Counted from the stretch's first letter, positions 11,815-22,928 are shown. The stretch: 64,000 nucleotides of DNA from Pomphorhynchus laevis (GCA_012934845.2 WNNJ02001293.1:62001-126000), one strand, 5' to 3'. The notes: generated by a model from the sequence alone, not told the origin. Numbers and translations are program-made.

Positions 11815-12593
11815 TCACTTAAGTTTTTGCTTCGTCGCAGGTGAGCCATGAAAGAAAACCACCTGCGATTTGGCGGAGTTTAGAACAGGATTGGATATGG
11901 GTAACTGGTCTTTTAATCTTAAAAAGAAACAGCTGATGTTATAGACTACGTCCTTACACCTGCGTCCAGAGAACAGGGCTGTGGTGTCATCAGCGTACAC
12001 CACTAGACGTTGATCGCGTTTAAATATTTTGAAAAGATTTATGGAAGCAGCAAGATACAGGATAGAGAAAGAGGGGAATCTTGAGGCACACCTGTAATAG
12101 GGTAGAACTGACGCGCATCAGGGTCGTCTTCGTAGTAAAATCGCTTGGTGTACAACAGTATCTCCACAATGTTAACAATTCTGGCAGGCAGCCCGAGTGA
12201 CCTGAGAGAAGAGATAATAAAAGGTATGGAGATGCGGTCAAATGCAGCAGAAAAGTCAAGAAAAACAGCCACAGCAAGTTGATGGCTATTCTCCCGACAG
12301 AACTGATGCATTTCACCTACTGCTGAATGTACCGAGCGACCTTTAACGAACCCATGGAACCCAGGTGGGATTAAATTACGCCTACTGAAATGATCGCGGA
12401 TTCTACACGCAAGCGCTTTTTCGTAGATGGATACTAGTGAATTTTGAATCGAGATGGGCCGCAGGTCTTTAGGACATGAGACCGGATATCTTTTAGGTAA
12501 AAAAATTCTTCTACTAATGTTGATGCTGGCCACATCGGATGGGGTGGCTAATAGCATTGTGACGGCCACCTCCCTTCTTTGTTCGGCTGTCAA
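11815..12593 (-). pseudogene. LINE A2 ORF2: reverse transcriptase core
   Basis: Open at 12593-12039, then 12003-11815. Landmarks in order are L-R-P-I-S-I-Q-N-S-L, F-H-G-F-V-K-G-R-S-V-H, F-L-D-F-S-A-A-F-D-R-I-S (first catalytic aspartate), Y-P-I-T-G-V-P-Q followed by a frame change, and V-Y-A-D-D-T-T-A-L (YADD box). The C-terminal region continues at 11724-11389 without RNase H or a GIY-YIG domain. The same RT core reads openly in copies at 24682-24230, 32130-32795 and 49915-49466, giving good family support. Confidence 0.8.
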
Positions 12594-13213
12594 AAGCTGA
12601 CATACACGAGAAGAGAGTGGAGCGACGGTTTTGGAGGTGCCCGGAAGAGGCCCCCAGGCATTGAGTATATCCGGAACAGATACATCTCTAATCCTGAAGT
12701 CTCCCCAAGGCGGGATTGGTTGCGGTGATTAAGTGGCTCCATAATTGTGTAGAGATAGTGACTCCTCCAAGACTCTGTCTAGGCCTATACTACCAATCCA
12801 CCCAGATGCTCTATCCCTCCAGCAAACAAACTTCTCTCTTGGATATCTTCCAGAAGGAAGACTGAGAAGGGTTAAGACGAGCAATGTTCGTCTTATCCTT
12901 ACTAAGCTGGAACCAGTATCTGGTACGCCAGTATTCATTCGAGAGCGTCCGTTTGGCGGAAGGAGAGAGGTCAGGGAGATGCAACAGTTTGGCTAGAACT
13001 TTGAGTTTTGTCGGAAAGGGGCTGAAAATGCGACCTTTATAGGTAGTCGATAAAAACGCGGTGGCTTGCGAAGATAGATAGGAATTAAATCCGGATAAAC
13101 TCTCATTGCCAATTCGGGGAAGCGTTGGATAGCTGCTCGGAAGACAGCTACTTTGATGGGATCAAAGTGGAATCTTCTACGAAGCAGGGAATCCTCTTCT
13201 ATCCGCCAACGAA

Positions 13214-13843
13214 TCAGGTCATGAGAGGTGGATAGATGCTGCCGCGATTGCTCCGTGCAGAAGGGTTTAAGCAACCACTTCTCATGGAGCAATAATAAGT
13301 CGAGGAGAGAATTCGTTGATGTGCAATGAAAGGAGGGGGCGGTGGTTTATGAATAAGATAACCGTTCCTGGCTCTGCGAAGTGCTGCATTAATCCAACGA
13401 CCAGTTCTGTCGTTGAAGTCACCAAGTACCATGTCATAGCCGCCATCAATTATCCCATCCAGGAGGTCACGGTTCTTGTGAATCTCTCCCGGACGAATAT
13501 AGACGTTGGCTAGACTGAGGCGTTTACCGTTCTTAACGAGTGCTATAACTAAACAAGACAGGGCTGGACACGAGAAGTTTAAAATGAGGGAAGACCTTAA
13601 AGAGCATTTAACTAAGGTCAAGAGTCCTTGAGATGAAGAGGAGTGAGGCGGGGTTATATACGGAGTATAGTGGGTATAAATGTGCTCAGGAATAAATCGA
13701 GTAATGTCCTGGGGGAGACGGATAGACCGCGTCTCCTGAAGGACTATAACATCTGTGTCTCTACCAGATAGAAGCCTAAGGGCAGAAGCAACTCCCAAAT
13801 TCCACTGAATAATATTCAGTGAAAAAGGCTCGGGCTTACTCAC
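13214..13843 (-). pseudogene. LINE A2 ORF2 N-terminal part: APE-type endonuclease
   Basis: An open stretch of 209 codons. Landmarks are L-N-I-I-Q-W-N near the start, V-I-V-L-Q-E-T (the catalytic glutamate strand), A-N-V-Y-I-R-P-G-E and V-L-G-D-F-N-D-R-T-G-R-W. These match the apurinic/apyrimidinic endonuclease fold that nicks the target for target-primed reverse transcription. The frame opens with GTG rather than ATG just after ORF1, so it may be translated by reinitiation or read-through in active copies. The C-terminal third shifts frame before the S-x-I-D-x motif. Confidence 0.75.
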
Positions 13844-13869
13844 TATTGTGATGAATTAGTTGGATTGGG

Positions 13870-15103
13870 AACTGTCAACCTAGACAGAGCCAGGTGTAAG
13901 GGGGTTACCCCCTTACCACCAGCCTCAGCCTTAGGTGACGCCCCCTGGGCAACACTATCTTCATTTCCCATTTGAGACCTGCCCTTGAGAAGCTTACCCA
14001 TTTTCAAGGGTGGAACTTTAGGGGCCGAAGCCCCCTCTTCTTAGTTGCTGGAATTGGTGGAGTTGCAGGAACAACTGGCGTCCCGAGGAATGAATTAACC
14101 AAATTCTTGATTAGCTCCTCCATGGAGGCTAGTGTAGAACGTTTGCTTTAATCGATCAAACGGATGATGTCAGAATCGGAGAGTTTACCATAGTCAGCAT
14201 TTTTGTTGGTAGCTGCAGCAAAGGATCTATGAGGAGAAGTAACAAACATAGCCTTGTAAGCTTTGAAAGCTTTACATCTCCTTGACCACGCTGGGTGGTT
14301 TAGCTTGCAGTTAGAGCAGAACGCAAGGGCCGAACATTTAATACCCGCCACAAAATCTGGGCAAGTGTCTTGTCCGCAAACCCCGCATTTCTGGGGGAGG
14401 CACATGAGGACTTCCAGTGTCCCCACATATGACATCCGCTACAATAGGGGTAAGTTAGGTATGTCCTTGTCTATTAATACGAATTTCAAATTATATCCCA
14501 TAAAGGGGTTGTTATTGTTGTTCGATAATAATCTGGCATGGCTCATTTCCGCTGAACAAAAGGCGATTGGGAGGAATGAGCCGTTTCTCCCCTTGAGTTG
14601 TATTATGTTGCTTATTGTAAATTTATTGTTCAACGAATTGAAGCCCTCCTCCAATTGAGGAGGGAAATTAATTATTTTTAGAGTGGACATTATTGGTTTT
14701 ATTTCTATAGAACCGATGTTACTGTAATTTTCAGAAAAGAAAACCATATATTCTTTTAGATAATCAGGGGTTAAAAAAGAGATTCTAATGGAAGAGTCAT
14801 AAAACTTCACATTGTTAAATATCACCCTGTTCTCATGTATATTTACGAAAGTTTTCAAGAATATTTTGAAATAATTGTGCTTTTCCATTGGCTTAAGTAT
14901 TTTTACCATACAAAGATTCAGTAGTTTAGGGACGGGGGTAGTACCCCGTCAACATGCAAACAAAAATCGTTACTCACAGATTCCATTTTGGTTGAAGATA
15001 ACTTATCTTTGTTAGATGAACTGTCCATTACTAGCTCATTTTCGTTGAATTTTGCTGTAATAGTAGAGTTCTTTGAAGTTCCGACACACGCTTTTTCGTT
15101 GCA
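13870..15103 (-). pseudogene. LINE A2 ORF1: nucleic-acid-binding protein with zinc knuckles
   Basis: The start at about 15103 reads M-C-N-E-K-A-C-V-G-T-S-K. A central folded region (open at 14909-14439) contains N-R-V-I-F-N-N-V-K and later I-Q-L-K-G-R-N-G-S-F-L-P-I-A-F-C. The C-terminal part (14435-14148) carries cysteine-rich knuckles: C-G-V-C-G-x4-C, then C-S-N-C-K-L-N-H-P-A-W-S-R-R-C. This arrangement is typical of gag-like ORF1 proteins of Jockey/I-type LINEs, which coat the element RNA. The same protein can be read in copies at 20110-20850 and 30665-31660. The frame is broken between blocks, so it is a pseudogene. Confidence 0.7.
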
Positions 15104-15120
15104 CATTTTTGCCAAATTGA

Positions 15121-16427
15121 TATAAAAATAGATTTCTCACTCGCTATTGCACTTTATTCTTTGTGGAAATCTCGTATTTCCGTTTTTATAAAGTTAAGCG
15201 AATTAATTGAAAATTCTCGTTAATTCTCAAAAGCATGTTTTGTGCTACTGAATTCATTATTTAATAACAAAGTTTCTGATTATAGAGCTTTCAAAATGCA
15301 TTTCTGCTTAAAATAATATTTTTAATGTATATTGTCCCTTCTAAGTCACCATTTTATTTTAAATAATTTTATTATTAGTCATTTTTAATGTAATTTCCCT
15401 GAAAGTTTAAAAACAATCTGTTGTAATGCGACATATATTTAAGCAAAGGATATAAATTGTAATCATTACTTTTTACTAGAAACTATAAAGTAGGCAAATG
15501 TTGAAAACTAGTAAAGCAAATGTTTAATGTAAAATCTGAACTTACATGAATTGATTTTACATAAAAAATAATGTGAGTTTTGTAAATAGATATTACTATC
15601 GCTTAAAACACGTTTTATTAAAAGTAGCCAAATATAAAATAACTATATCGTCAAACAAGCTATTAAATATCACCTTGTAACTAAAATCATGGCTAATTCG
15701 TTCTTTTAAATGAAAACAAGAGCTGGTGCATATAGTTTGATTTAAATAAATGTAACAGAATAATTTAAAAGACGAATATATATATATTTTAAAGAATTAG
15801 ATATTGTATATCAATTTATATTTTACAAATTCAATAAGGATCGTTAAGAACCATTAAAGTTAGGACTGATCACAGGTAACTTATCAGTGCTGAATTAATA
15901 ATAAATTAAAACTGCTTACGTAACAAAAATTAAAGTTTGAGTATTCAATTAAATTGAGTATTTTATTAAAATTGAGTATTAAAATTAAATTGAGTATTTT
16001 ATTTAGGGTGATCCAAAACGAAATAAACAAATGCTTTGTAAATAATTAGATAAAAATGAGTGATTGTCATTTCCGATTTTGATTTCTCATTTTTATCACA
16101 TTTTAATTGATAAATATACACTATAAAATTTAAATTTTTACCTGTTCAATTTGCCAAAATATGATCAAATAGAGATATATTTTGTCTTCCATTATAAAAT
16201 TTTTTGCTAAAACAAACGACAATCTGCTCTATCGGATGTGCAATCGAAAGATACATCTTATAACATACGAAAATTTTACAAAACAAATACTTTCAAATTC
16301 AAAAAAAACTGGTCGTATTTTTAGTATTAAAAATTAGTATTATATCTGTTCGTTTGCTTTTCTCTTTAGTAAAATTTTAGTAAATATTTTAGTAAAATAC
16401 GACATTGATTATTTACATAGGAATAAA
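15121..16427. other. AT-rich intergenic DNA, no gene seen
   Basis: About 1.3 kb with no long ORF, no convincing exon and no recognised repeat. A short tandem iteration of AAATTGAGTATT occurs near 15945-16010. Confidence 0.5.
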
Positions 16428-16672
16428 TCAAATCAGCTAACTGAGTCTACGTATTGTTATATAATTATAAAATAAACAAAACATAATAATGCTAAATCAA
16501 AATTTAATAATTAAATAATAAAATTAATAATTAAATTCTTTAATTGCTGATTTTAAATAAATAACAGACGTTGTATCATAATAAGAATTAGAGGTCGTCA
16601 GGAGGAACTGCTATGCTATCAGGTTTCGGCCCCTAACTCCTCTACCCAACATAACAGTGGGTAATTTATATT
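16428..16672 (-). repeat. Family E tail, copy E2 (first of a tandem trio)
   Basis: Sense is on the minus strand, with the 3' terminus TAGCTGATTTGA at 16428-16440. An AT-rich body follows, and the conserved core lies at 16588-16662 with CTGCTATG and CATAACAG arms (one mismatch). Truncated shortly upstream of the core. Confidence 0.7.
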
Positions 16673-16756
16673 AAGTTATAATTTATATTAAGTTAAATAA
16701 ATCAAATCATTGCGCCGGACAAGTCGAAGTATAGCTGTAAAATATCTGATTGTAGA

Positions 16757-16905
16757 AATCAAATCAGCTAACTGAGTCTACGTATTTAATATAATTATAA
16801 AATAAACAAAACATAGTAATGCTAAATCAAAATTTAATAATTTAATAATAAAATTAATAATTGTTTTTAATGTTGATAATAATTGTTTCTTATGTTAATA
16901 ATACA
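16757..16905 (-). repeat. Family E tail, copy E3 (5'-truncated)
   Basis: It carries the constant 3' terminus beginning TCAAATCAGCTAACTGAG on the plus strand, then about 130 bp of AT-rich body. The core is absent. The fixed 3' end and variable 5' end are what target-primed reverse transcription produces. Confidence 0.6.
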
Positions 16906-16952
16906 ACATTATTAATAACATTATTATTACAACACAAGTCTTTAGCCACAAG

Positions 16953-17490
16953 TCAAATCAGCTAACTGAGTCTACATATTTAGGATAATTATAAAATAAT
17001 CAAAACATAATAATGCTAAATCAAAATTTAATAATTAAATAATAAAATTAATAATGGTTTCTAGATTTTCTATAATTTAAATCAACTTAAAATAAAAAAT
17101 TGAAATTTAAAATAAAAGTCATTTTTACGAATTGACTAATAAATAACAGACGTTGTATCAGAATAAGAATTAGAGGTCATCAGGAGGAACTGCTATGCTA
17201 TCAGGTTTCGGTCCCTAACTCCTCTACCCAACATAGCAGCGGGGCCAAATACATGCTAATGATGTATTTCCTCTGATAAAACTATCTAGTATCCTATTCT
17301 AATACAAAGTATATTATTCATTATCCATCCATAAAAATTTGCCACTTAAGAGTTTAAATTTATTCTTCATATTATTGTGCTGATTTATATATTTTACTAT
17401 TTTCTGCTTGATGTTATTTTTATAGTAACCTAGTTTAAAATATGTATCTATTAAATTACTTACATGATTTTAAATTCAAATGATTTTAAA
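16953..17490 (-). mobile_element. Family E, copy E4: 3' UTR plus end of the RT ORF
   Basis: The longest minus-strand family E copy. The 3' terminus starts at 16953 and the core lies at 17168-17246 with intact arms: CTGCTATG (17190-17197) with CATAGCAG (17232-17239), and GAGGA (17184-17188) with TCCTC (17220-17224). Beyond 17345 the reverse strand aligns with the RT C-terminal coding part seen at 56658-56900. This ties the dispersed repeat to an RT-encoding element. Confidence 0.7.
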
Positions 17491-18082
17491 TTTGAGTCAT
17501 TGAAATCGTCTTGTTGGTAGTCGGTTGAATTTCATTTTGTTGAGATATTTCCGGACCTCTTCGACTAACTTGTATTTTAGCTGGCTACATAATAGCTTCA
17601 GCTATCAGGTCGCATTACGACAGAAAGCATGCTGTCCAGACAACTCCACAGAGCGGGACTCATCAGTGGACGTCTCTGTATCATCGTTGTTTCGTCCCTC
17701 AGCATGCACTATATTGACGATACACATGGTGGTCCTCCATCAGATTGAAATGAGTCATTGAAATCGTCTTGTTGGTAGTCGGTTGAATTTCATTTTGTTG
17801 AGATATTTCCGGACCTCTTCGACTAACTTGTATTTTAGCTGGCTACATAATAGCTTCAGCTATCAGGTCGCATTACGACAGAAAGCATGCTGTCCAGACA
17901 ACTCCACAGAGTTGTCTGGACAACTCCACAGTCCCGCTCTGTGGAGTTGTCTGGACAGCATGCTTTCTGTCGTAATGCGACCTGATAGCTGAAGCTATTA
18001 TGTAGCCAGCTAAAATACAAGTTAGTCGAAGAGGTCCGGAAATATCTCAACAAAATGAAATTCAACCGACTACCAACGAAAA
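17490..18082. repeat. Direct repeat of about 163 bp plus an inverted third copy
   Basis: The segment starting GAGTCATTGAAATCG at about 17490 and ending CTCCACAGAG at 17655 recurs, apparently without a difference, at 17750-17912. Its reverse complement follows at about 17936-18082, so the second and third copies form a near-perfect palindrome with about a 25-bp centre. The first two copies are separated by about 94 bp with GC content higher than the surroundings. No element family was recognised. The open frames across the copies are mirror images of each other and are not evidence of a gene. Confidence 0.85.
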
Positions 18083-18470
18083 CAATGTTGTTTTCATAAC
18101 ACGTGAAAACATAACACCCGAAAATGACTATTACAATAGTCGAAAATTTGTGAGTAATAATCTTTAATTTATTTCTCTCGATGTTTTCACGCCCTTTACA
18201 ACAAATTTTAACGACTCTATTATCTAACGCTGGGTAAAATACATCGATATGCAGCAATGTTATTACAATGCTTTAATTTCTTTCTATTTGACTTTTTGTG
18301 ATGCAGTCGCGGAACATATGCTAGTAAATACTGTCCATGAATAATAATTTTAATTATTAAAATTCAAATTTCTTGTTAAATGATGCTAATGGAACGTTAA
18401 TATTTTAGTATACACTTCACCACTCGATTATCAAACGTTTGTATAAATACATTAATTTGCAATGCCAAAA
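18083..18470. repeat. Degenerate tandem repeat of about 195 bp
   Basis: The segments near 18200-18262 and 18395-18458 share ACT(C)TATTATC, then AACG, then TAAATACAT and GCAATG in the same order and spacing. On the minus strand both encode a D-N-R-V-V-K-type peptide. This is an old duplication of unknown sequence. Confidence 0.35.
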
Positions 18471-18499
18471 ATTTTTGAAAAAATAAATAAAATATGTGG

Positions 18500-18840
18500 G
18501 ATTTTAAATGTCCCAACACCCTCCCCATCAGCCACGAATTCCACGGTGTATCCACGACCGACGCAGTCGCTTGATGTTCCGGAAAAGGGTCAACTACAGT
18601 CGCTTCGACAATTGCCATTACAAATTTACTCCAATCGAGGTCAGAACCCATGACGTCTTCGGTTCATCAGCAATTAAGTTCCTTAAATTTTTAGGAGAAA
18701 AGCTGTTTCGATACACGGAGTAAAATGTGCCCGCACATGGCTGATGCAGCGCCTTAGCACGGCCATATAACGGGACAATGCGGCATGTTTCAAAGAAGCA
18801 ACTGAAAAATCTGATCTCGAATCTTTCGTTTAGCATTTAT
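18500..18840 (+). other. Unclassified protein-like fragment, probably from a retroelement
   Basis: GC-richer than its surroundings. The plus strand reads F-G-S-S-A-I-K-F-L-K-F-L-G-E-K-L near 18660-18710, then in another frame T-W-L-M-Q-R-L-S-T-A-I and N-A-A-C-F-K-E-A. A tail of the form M-Q-R-L-S-x-A-I-x-R-x-N-A-A-C is familiar to me from animal retroelement proteins, but I cannot name the family. Broken; not a host gene as it stands. Confidence 0.35.
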
Positions 18841-19189
18841 TTTAATTTATGCTTTTGTTGATTTATATATTATATATAAATTAATAATATTAAAAAATTG
18901 TTTATTTATATCTAATAAAACTATAACTAAACATTACAAATTATTTTCTGTGACAAATACCAGCGGTGAAGATATGAAATGCATTTGGTGGCACTTATAC
19001 AAATTATGTTACAGTATCTGAAAGCATATACCTTCCAGCTGGGAAATTTAAATAATTCACTTTAAAAGATTTTTTATTTTCGTAAAATCTTGAATAACTA
19101 TGTACTAAAACATTCTCGGTAAAAGAGCCCGTTAATGAAAGCTAACTACTGTAATTTTACATCAAAATCGTAATTAAAACTTTTGAATT
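18841..19189. other. AT-rich stretch with no recognised feature
   Basis: No ORF, exon or clear repeat is seen. It is weakly reminiscent of the host segment at 23.9 kb (GGTAAAA then GTTAATGAA), but too diverged to call. Confidence 0.4.
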
Positions 19190-19680
19190 CCTTACACCCC
19201 ATTCTAAAATTTATTCTGATTATTAAATATTTTAAATTTATTTTGAAATTATGAAATATAATAAATTTTATTCCATATTATTCGTTGATTACTGTTGAAA
19301 ATTCGTATTAGTCCTTGAAATTAAATTATTGAAATTGATGTATTTATCGATTACTAATTATTTTTATTATTTAAACTTAATCTTTTTAATACTTTACTAT
19401 TCGTGTACTTGGCATTGATATTAGCGTAATTGAACGTTTTAATAATGACATCGATCCATGTTTTACCCAAAAACATACATCGAATATATCGATGTGTTTT
19501 AAGCATCGATAGATGTTCAGAGATAAAATTTAGGCAAATAATTTATTGCGTTACCGATGCCACATTAAATTATTGCATTAATATTATTACATTGCATCAT
19601 CGCAATTCTCTAAAGCATCAACACTATAAACAATATTTTTATTATTCTTGTAAATTTTGAATAACTTCGTTGTAGAGAAC
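19190..19680. repeat. Old dispersed host repeat, copy 1
   Basis: An AT-rich block of about 490 bp that is clearly related to 23200-23490. Its 3' part (19524-19640, with AAATTTAGGCAAATAATTTATTGC and CGCAATTCTCTAAAGCAT) is also related to 22632-22712 plus 22929-22960. It supplies the empty-site version for the E5 insertion. Confidence 0.6.
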
Positions 19681-19745
19681 CGTGCATCTTTTTCAGGCTA
19701 TTTATTATATCCTTAATTTGAGTGTGTTGGATATCTTATAATGCA

Positions 19746-19990
19746 TGATAGTGCTTTATATACTAACGTTTCCCATGTTCCACTGTAGGTTTATTAAACT
19801 ACAGCGTAACATTGGAAGCGTCAGTATATAAAGCCACTATCACAGATTTTTTCAAAGATGCATGGTACTTTAGATTGTAATACTTTGCAGGACTCCAAGG
19901 TAAGTAATGTTTTTATTTGTCGAAACAATTACAGGAGGATATTCCCGTCATCGTCAGGTACATCAACAAACTGATGTTCCATAAAGAAAA
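19746..19990 (-). other. Inverted repeat followed by a hammerhead-like Penelope-tail motif
   Basis: About 22 bp at 19746-19768 (GATAGTGCTTTATATACTAACG) pair with the reverse complement at about 19818-19841, one base longer. Downstream, the minus strand at about 19967-19930 reads CTGACGA, then a hairpin ACGGGA/TCCTGT with a six-base loop, then a TTTCGA run. This CTGANGA-plus-hairpin layout recurs at 22451 and 61216. The GAAA box is not in the expected place here. Confidence 0.4.
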
Positions 19991-20089
19991 ATAGTAGTCA
20001 AATAAAAGTCAAGAGTCTTCATTACGTTCTACAGCCATTTTTGCGTCCCACATTACAAAAAGAACTTCCAGTAAGAAAATTTCCGAATA

Positions 20090-22290
20090 CGATTCATATC
20101 ACTTATATTCTTGTTGACGAATGGAGCTTACAAATTATTTATAAGAAATTTCGCTATTCTATACCCAAAAAGCATTGTGTTCAACTCAATAAAACACTAT
20201 GAGTCAGATACCCAAATCTCCTTTGTTACCTCTGACTTTGCTAAGGCCTATATCAAGTTTTTCAAAGAAGAAATTTCACAATATGGTTCAATTCAGTAAA
20301 AACCTATTGAAGTGACGCTGAAAATAACTAACATTATACCTGACAATGATGACAACGACAAAAACAGTCTATGTATCCAATTCAAGATACAGGGTGTTCG
20401 TTTCATTAAAGGGAGAAAAGGAAACCTCATTCTTTTAGCATTTTGCAACACCACGGCGGGCAATGCCGAGCTGCTATCCAAATCTGCAGTTAACCCCTTT
20501 ATGGGCTGCAATTTAAAATTCAATTTGGTCCATGATAATGACAAAACGTTTTCCCTTGCAACAAATTCCATAAATGGAAACATTGGGATTCTAGCTATCA
20601 TACACTCCTGCCTGCGGTGTATGTGATTCTAAGGACTTGGACCACTTTTAAGGTAAACAATGCACCAGCCCTCTGCACTGCACCAATTATAGGGGAGACC
20701 ACCCATCGTGGTCCAGGAAGTGCAGAGAATTCATGAGTTATGCTAAGCGGCATGCCGATCTTATTCTTAACACCAGCAAACCGGAGTCCTTTGCTGGTGT
20801 TAGCAAAACGAACTTGTAGGATCTGGATGCCATCAGACTTATTGATGAAAAACATCGTGTAACTCTCAAAAAAATAAGGAGCTCGTAACTTCACTCGTGA
20901 ATGCTCTCACTATGTCGCCTTCCTCTTCTGAGTTGTCTCAGTTCAAAACCCGGTTCCTGTCAGACTTTCCAAAAAGGTTATCCTGGCAAGTTACTCCACC
21001 GGGTTACTCCATCCCTGCACTATTAGGAGCAGGGATCTATCTGTCCCATATATCCTTGCCTCATTGGGCCACTTCAGGGCACCTCCAAAACCAAAGCCCC
21101 ACTCTCCACTCGTGTCTGTTAGCTTTCGACAGTCAGTCAAAAAAAGGTCGCCATTACATTTCTATTAGCCTCACCGTCCGATATTGCCGGCATCAATATT
21201 AGTCGGAATATATTTTTACCAAAAAAAAAACAATTTTTTTATGCTCTAAAGATCCGCGTCTCATCTCGATTCAAAACTCCCTCATCTCAATTTACAATAA
21301 AGCGCTTGCGCGTAACATCCGTGACCATTTAAGTAGGCGTAATTTAATCTCGCCGAGTTTTCATGGGCTTGTCAAAGGTCGCTCGGTTCGTTCAGCAATT
21401 GGTGAAGTGCAACAGTTTTGTAAAGATAACAGTCAACAGATCGCTGTGGATGATTTTCTTGACTTCTCAGCTGCATTTGACCGCATTTCCATTCCCTTTG
21501 TTATCTCTTTTCTCAGATCCCTCGGGTTGCCTGCAAGAATTGTTAACAGGGTGGAGATATTGCTGTATACCAAGCGGTTCTTCTATGAAGACGATCCTGA
21601 TGCATGTCAGTTCTACCCTATTACAGATGCGCCTCAATGCTCCCCACCTTCTCCTGTCTTATATCTTGCTTCCCCCATTATATTGTTCAAAACATTTAAA
21701 CGCGAACAACATCTCGTGGTATACGCTGATGATACCACAGCACTGTTTTTTGGACGCATGTGCAAAGATGTAGTCTCGGACATCAGCCCTTTCTTTTTAA
21801 GATAAAAACACCATCTACCCCATTTCAATCTTATTTTGAACTCCGAAAAATCGTAGGTGATGATCTTTAATGGGGCCCCTGCAACAAAGAAAAAAACTTA
21901 AAACACTAGCACTCTCAACTTTCTCCTCCATATTGAACAATAATCTACTTAATATCTTCACAAATCGAGTAAAATTGGGTTTTACCATTACGGTCGGCTA
22001 AGTTCGACTGGATAGATTTAAACGTAACCTGAAGAGATCTAGGTGGACTTTGAAACGAGCCCAGCACCTGTATTGAAGAAGAGGGCACAGGTTCGCTTTT
22101 GGGGTACTTGGGCAATCTTGGGTTTGATCGTCTTTTCTAGAGGATGGCCCTTAATACAAAGACTAGAATTTCTTAAACACTTTTTATCCGGACTAACTCC
22201 CATAATCCTCCTCGACTGGGCTCTCAGGAGGGTAAAAGACCCTGAGTGGTTCAGTCGGAAGGCGGCAAGTTGGTGCGGCACGTAGCTCAG
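20090..22290 (+). mobile_element. LINE family A, copy A6, with internal loss of the endonuclease
   Basis: Plus strand. ORF1 remnants at 20111-20850 include G-R-K-G-N-L-I-L-L-A-F-C and a knuckle-like G-D-H-P-S-W-S-R-K-C. The sequence then passes, near 20950-21000, directly into the RT N-terminal region, so the whole endonuclease and most of the linker are missing. The RT core at 21400-21800 has D-F-S-A-A-F-D-R-I-S and V-V-Y-A-D-D. The C-terminal region ends near 22285. Several frame breaks; inactive. Confidence 0.75.
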
Positions 22291-22450
22291 ATTTTACTGG
22301 AACTGATGCCTTGAAGATGATCAAATAAGATGTACCATCATATGTCGTCAGAATATATTAGATCTGTCATTTAGTTTTAACTCATGTTATATATTGTAAC
22401 GACATGTAATTTTATTTAATAAAACATCTATTACAAATTTTGTATTCAGC

Positions 22451-22479
22451 CTGACGATGGTAACAGTCAGTTACCGAAA
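22451..22479 (+). ncRNA. Hammerhead-core-like motif (CTGACGA, hairpin, GAAA)
   Basis: CTGACGA at 22451-22457, one T, then a perfect 6-bp stem GGTAAC (22459-22464)/GTTACC (22470-22475) with a five-base loop, then GAAA at 22476-22479. This is the order and spacing of the hammerhead catalytic core (box 1, helix II, box 2). Helices I and III are not convincingly present. Motifs of this layout are known to me at the ends of Penelope-like elements; activity is not implied. Confidence 0.4.
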
Positions 22480-22712
22480 AATTGATGTTTATGGTGTGTT
22501 GGATGTATTATGATGTGTAGGATATGTTTTGATATGTTGGATATTAAATCTTTTCAAGTGTAATAAATTGATGATATATCGTACATTTGGAGGAATATTG
22601 CTGAGCGTGTATAAATAAATAAGTTCAGTTAGTTGATAAAATTTAGGCAAATAATTTATTGCATTACCGATGCCACATTAAATTATTGCATTAATATTAT
22701 TACGTTACATCA

Positions 22713-22928
22713 ATCAAATCAGCTAACTGAGTCTACGTATTTAATATAATTATAAAATAAACAAAACATAATAATGCTAAATCAAAATTTAATAATTAAA
22801 TAATAAAATTAATAATTGTTTTTAGATTTTCTATGATTTAAATCAATTAAAATTACAGAATTGAAATTTAAAATAAACGTCATTTTTATGAATTAAGTAA
22901 TAAATAACAAACGTTGTATCATAATTAT
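22713..22928 (-). repeat. Family E tail, copy E5 (5'-truncated), with a visible empty site
   Basis: The constant 3' terminus lies at 22713 and the element runs about 215 bp, stopping before the core. The flanks (ATTACGTTACATC before, ATCGCAATTCTC after) are continuous in the paralogous segment at 19588-19612, which shows the insertion boundary directly. The target duplication is at most about 3 bp. Confidence 0.7.

Larger units (their letters stand above)
11280..15120 (-). mobile_element. LINE family A, copy A2, the most complete copy with ORF1 and ORF2
   Basis: This minus-strand element of about 3.8 kb is useful as the family reference. The 5' end is near 15120, ORF1 spans about 15103-13870, ORF2 spans 13843-11389, and the 3' UTR runs to about 11280. 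The layout, ORF1 with CCHC-type knuckles followed by ORF2 with an APE endonuclease and RT but no RNase H, fits the Jockey/I/R1 assemblage of non-LTR retrotransposons. I cannot assign the clade. Both ORFs are interrupted, so the copy is dead but recent enough to read through. Confidence 0.85.

Noticed and set aside
13316-13513. Plus-strand open frames across the A2 endonuclease
   Set aside because: Shadows of the minus-strand LINE frame; no independent support.
17168-17246. Family E core as an HDV-like ribozyme
   Set aside because: The pairing order stem 1, stem 2, stem 1', stem 2' can be drawn, but I found no P3 hairpin with the expected loop, no P4 and no clear catalytic C context.
17525-18257. 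Three similar open frames starting M-N-F-I-L-L-R-Y-F as a small gene family
   Set aside because: They are one sequence read from its direct and inverted copies; the reading direction is arbitrary and no domain or start context supports coding.
18397-18651. 84-codon minus-strand frame as a gene
   Set aside because: It overlaps the opposite-strand protein-like fragment and an old tandem repeat; no family match or splice support.
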